Of a DNA stretch of 5,917 nucleotides, positions 4,629-5,917 are shown piece by piece (the stretch's first letter is position 1; each line of letters starts with the position of its first letter). The notes beneath the pieces are model-generated. The model was not told the origin of the DNA and did not search any database. It saw only the letters and a program-made list of their open reading frames with translations. A program made the position numbers and the translations under genes. Where the stretch lies: positions 1 through 5,917 of the forward strand of contig JAUWMM010000137.1 in the NCBI GenBank assembly GCA_030613145.1. Direction: 5' to 3'. Source of the stretch: Desulfobacterales bacterium (GTDB lineage Bacteria > Desulfobacterota > Desulfobacteria > Desulfobacterales > C00003060).

Positions 4629-4792
4629 CATGAGGAAGCTGATGGTTGCAAAACATCCTTTTTCTTTAAGTAATGGGAGGCTGGGGCGAAGATGGGAAAA
4701 AACGATCAAAAAAAGCAAATGGGAGACTACTATTCGGACGTACATGGGATAACATGCCCGATGTATTAAGACCTTCCTATGCTCCCTGTTAA
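4629..4792 (+). pseudogene. Broken C-terminus of a DUF5131 (phage Gp37/Gp68-like) protein
   Basis: Two frames together spell the tail of a DUF5131 protein. The first ends TSFFFK at 4670, then a TAA (4671-4673) stands where the family has Gln in its FFKQWGG motif. One base later the frame shifts, and 4673-4792 continues GGWGEDGKKRSKKANGRLL, then FGRTWDNMPDV. This compares with the family ending LDGRTWDEMP as I remember it. A CAA-to-TAA nonsense change plus a one-base deletion explains the break. No upstream body of the gene (usually 200 or more residues) is recognisable between 4497 and 4628, which is AT-rich and gene-free. DUF5131 proteins occur in phages and mobile islands, often beside the partner TcmP; their role is poorly known. 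The fragment ends about 60 nt before the MNT gene. Confidence 0.55.
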
Positions 4793-4850
4793 CTTACATT
4801 GCTTTAGACTTCCGTCCTGCAGATACATGATAATTTTTTAACGGAGAATT

Positions 4851-5189
4851 ATGATGAAAGAATCCGATACAACAAACAACCAAATCCTGGATGAGCTGAT
4901 TCGTAGAATCCTGCAGGTCGTTCAGCCGAAACGACTGATTCTTTTCGGTTCGGCGGCACGCGGAGAGATAAATCCTGAAAGCGACCTAGACGTCCTGGTC
5001 GTAATGCCGGACGGCATTCACCGCAGGCGTACCGCTCAGACCATTTACCGCAGCCTAACAGGACTGGGTGTGGCCAAGGACATCATTGTGGTGACGGAAA
5101 CAGATGTCAAAGAGCATGGCGAGAACACTTCCCTGGTACTCTATCCGGCGCTACGGGAAGGAAAGGAGCTCTATTATGCCACAGGATAA
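4851..5189 (+). CDS. MNT-domain nucleotidyltransferase, antitoxin of an MNT-HEPN pair
   Basis: This 112-residue protein is a minimal nucleotidyltransferase (MNT, DNA polymerase beta-like fold). The diagnostic GS-X10-DxD motif is intact: G33-S34, ten residues, then D45-L46-D47. A third acidic residue, D77 in KDIIVV, is where the family has its last metal ligand. In characterised MntA-HepT (type VII) systems the MNT protein attaches AMP to the HEPN toxin and silences it; the preserved motif makes such activity plausible here. An ACGGAG ribosome binding site (4841-4846) lies 4 nt before the ATG at 4851 and 7 nt before a second ATG at 4854, so the second may be the real start. A GATAAT at 4829-4834 could be a -10 box, but no good -35 box is visible. 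The gene overlaps the HEPN gene by 14 nt, so the two form one coupled operon. Confidence 0.85.
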   Translation: MMKESDTTNNQILDELIRRILQVVQPKRLILFGSAARGEINPESDLDVLVVMPDGIHRRRTAQTIYRSLTGLGVAKDIIVVTETDVKEHGENTSLVLYPALREGKELYYATG

Positions 5190-5583
5190 ACATGTTCCCG
5201 GCTCTGCTGAGGATTGGCTTGCGCGCGCGATTGGTGACCTGGCCTTAGCCCGTGTCCCTCTGCCCGACGAAGGGTATTATGAAGACTTGTGCTTTCATGC
5301 TCAGCAGGCGGCGGAAAAAGCCATCAAGGCGGTATATAAGAAACACGATCTGACATTTCGCTACACCCATGATCTGGGAGAACTTTTAGCAGACCTTATG
5401 GACAAGGGAATAACCATTCCGCCTGAAGTAGAAGCGGCTCAGATCCTTACTGCTTACGCCTGGGAAGCACGATATCCAGGCCTTGCAGAACCTGTGCCGG
5501 ACGAAGAATACCGTGAGGCCATCCAGCAGGCCGATGACGTTGTGCGGTGGGCCAAAAATCTTATCAAAGGTCATTCGTCATGA
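5176..5583 (+). CDS. HEPN-domain protein (putative ribonuclease toxin partner of the MNT protein)
   Basis: This 135-residue all-helical protein fits the PF05168-type HEPN family: SAEDWLARAIGDLALA (10-25), YYEDLCFHAQQAAEKAIKAV (34-53), YTHDLGELL (63-71), and a C-terminal AWEARYPG...EEYREAIQQADDVVRWAK (95-127). HEPN proteins paired with MNT proteins act as toxins, usually RNases, or as substrate-binding partners. No R-X4-6-H catalytic motif is present; the nearest is R62-x2-H65. It may therefore use other residues or be catalytically inactive. I chose ATG 5176 because AAAGGAG (5162-5168) lies 7 nt upstream and the protein starts just before its first helix. The same frame opens earlier at 5104, but inside the MNT gene and with no family similarity. 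The stop TGA overlaps an ATG (ATGA) that begins a short methylase-like relic. Confidence 0.85.
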   Translation: MPQDKHVPGSAEDWLARAIGDLALARVPLPDEGYYEDLCFHAQQAAEKAIKAVYKKHDLTFRYTHDLGELLADLMDKGITIPPEVEAAQILTAYAWEARYPGLAEPVPDEEYREAIQQADDVVRWAKNLIKGHSS

Positions 5584-5633
5584 TTCCCAAAGGGTGCAAA
5601 CGACTGACTGAAGGTAACCCCTTTATCAAATAA
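5580..5633 (+). pseudogene. 17-residue ORF, possible N-terminal relic of a DUF1156 DNA methylase
   Basis: An ATG overlaps the HEPN stop codon in the form ATGA, the classic sign of translational coupling. The frame reads MIPKGCKRLTEGNPFIK and stops at 5631. From memory, DUF1156 adenine-specific DNA methylases often begin with a sequence close to PKxCKRLAEVDFPI; residues 3-16 follow that pattern. Everything after that is missing. MNT-HEPN pairs next to DUF1156/DUF499 defence genes are known to me, so a lost methylase gene downstream makes sense. With only about 14 residues to compare, chance similarity remains possible. Confidence 0.35.
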
Positions 5634-5690
5634 ATCGAGGGTTAAGACAGAACTTATAATCTAAGAGGCGTGCCGGAAGTTCCTCAAAAG

Positions 5691-5736
5691 CGCCTGACCA
5701 GGCGTAATTCAGGCGAAACCAGGCGCTATTCGGGCG
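5691..5736. repeat. Phased CAGGCG hexamer array with one inverted copy
   Basis: CAGGCG occurs at 5699, 5710 and 5720, and CGGGCG at 5731, giving spacings of 11, 10 and 11 bases. A further CAGGCG starts at 5762, 31 bases on. An inverted copy, CGCCTG at 5691-5696, forms the palindrome CGCCTG-AC-CAGGCG with the first. Seen another way, it is a 21-22 nt unit repeated twice (5698-5718 and 5719-5740). It lies directly upstream of the second WYL fragment. Confidence 0.6.
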
Positions 5737-5917
5737 CAAAAAAATAAAATCCGATACAAGGCAGGCGAAAAATTTGAACTGCCCGATGATTTCGACCTGG
5801 ACGAATACACCAGGCACAGTTTCAAAGTCATGCAGGATGAACTCTACACAGTCAAAGTTCGCATTACACCGGCCTGGGCAAGATATATCGGTGAAAAAAT
5901 ATGGCACGAAAGCCAGA
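5698..5917 (+). pseudogene. Second WYL-domain regulator fragment, running off the right edge
   Basis: The frame opens after a TGA at 5695-5697 and stays open to the window's end. WYL-family similarity starts near 5746: KIRYKAGEKFELPDDFDLDEY, then HSFKVMQDELYTVKVRITPAWARYIGEKIWHESQ. The DDFDLDEY stretch and the IREKIWH-type segment are standard for the C-terminal half of these regulators. The winged-helix N-terminus and most of the WYL core are absent. What precedes the similarity is the CAGGCG repeat, whose translation (PGVIQAKPGAIRAQ) is unlike the family. No start codon with a ribosome binding site is present. I therefore read it as 5'-truncated, although the 3' part may be complete beyond the window. 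It overlaps in content with the fragment at 4206-4496 over its last 60 or so bases. Confidence 0.7.

Noticed and set aside
4692..4769. 25-codon ORF starting at ATG 4692
   Set aside because: It overlaps the DUF5131 tail in another frame; that frame has family similarity, this one does not.
5589..5624. AAAGGG/CCCTTT inverted repeat after the HEPN gene as a terminator
   Set aside because: Only 6 bp around a 24-nt loop, with no T-run; it may be chance.
5626..5907. 93-residue minus-strand frame at the right edge
   Set aside because: The opposite strand reads a clear WYL-domain segment; the minus frame is Phe- and Cys-rich and unrecognisable.

Overview
The window reads as an accessory region of a bacterial chromosome, probably from a Gram-negative, Desulfobacterota-like (deltaproteobacterial) organism. 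That placement is an inference. It rests on purine-rich Shine-Dalgarno sites, a PilZ-type c-di-GMP receptor, WYL-regulator remnants of the style common in that group, and dispersed GACCTGACCC repeats. No rRNA, tRNA or CRISPR array is visible, and no gene is a clear housekeeping gene.

Layout from left to right. Positions 1-370 hold no recognisable gene, only a possible terminator for the minus strand. A single-domain PilZ protein lies at 371-691 on the minus strand with its own promoter. A MazEF-like toxin-antitoxin pair (ribbon-helix-helix antitoxin, MazF/PemK toxin) lies at 1118-1706 on the plus strand. A palindromic candidate operator sits inside its promoter. A ParB-domain/DNA aminomethyltransferase fusion lies at 2046-3470 on the minus strand. 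It is enclosed by a perfect 17-bp inverted repeat, then an imperfect 29-bp inverted repeat, then a 31-bp direct repeat, so it looks like a cassette. At 3779-4076 there is a structured leader and a 39-codon ORF that resembles the N-terminus of an IS110-family transposase with the rest missing.

From 4206 to the right edge is a decayed defence-island-like stretch. It contains a WYL-domain C-terminal fragment, a broken DUF5131 (phage Gp37/Gp68-like) tail, and an apparently intact MNT nucleotidyltransferase/HEPN pair (4851-5583). The HEPN stop codon overlaps a 17-codon ORF that looks like the first residues of a DUF1156 DNA methylase. A second WYL fragment then runs off the right edge. The two WYL fragments are direct repeats of roughly 80% identity that bracket the MNT-HEPN module.

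Two likely functional addiction or defence pairs (MazEF-like and MNT-HEPN) and an orphan methyltransferase therefore survive among remnants of mobile and defence genes. A 10-15 bp GACCTGACCC-type repeat flanks both the toxin-antitoxin module and the methyltransferase module, which suggests repeat-mediated assembly. All family names come from reading motifs by eye, with no database search.
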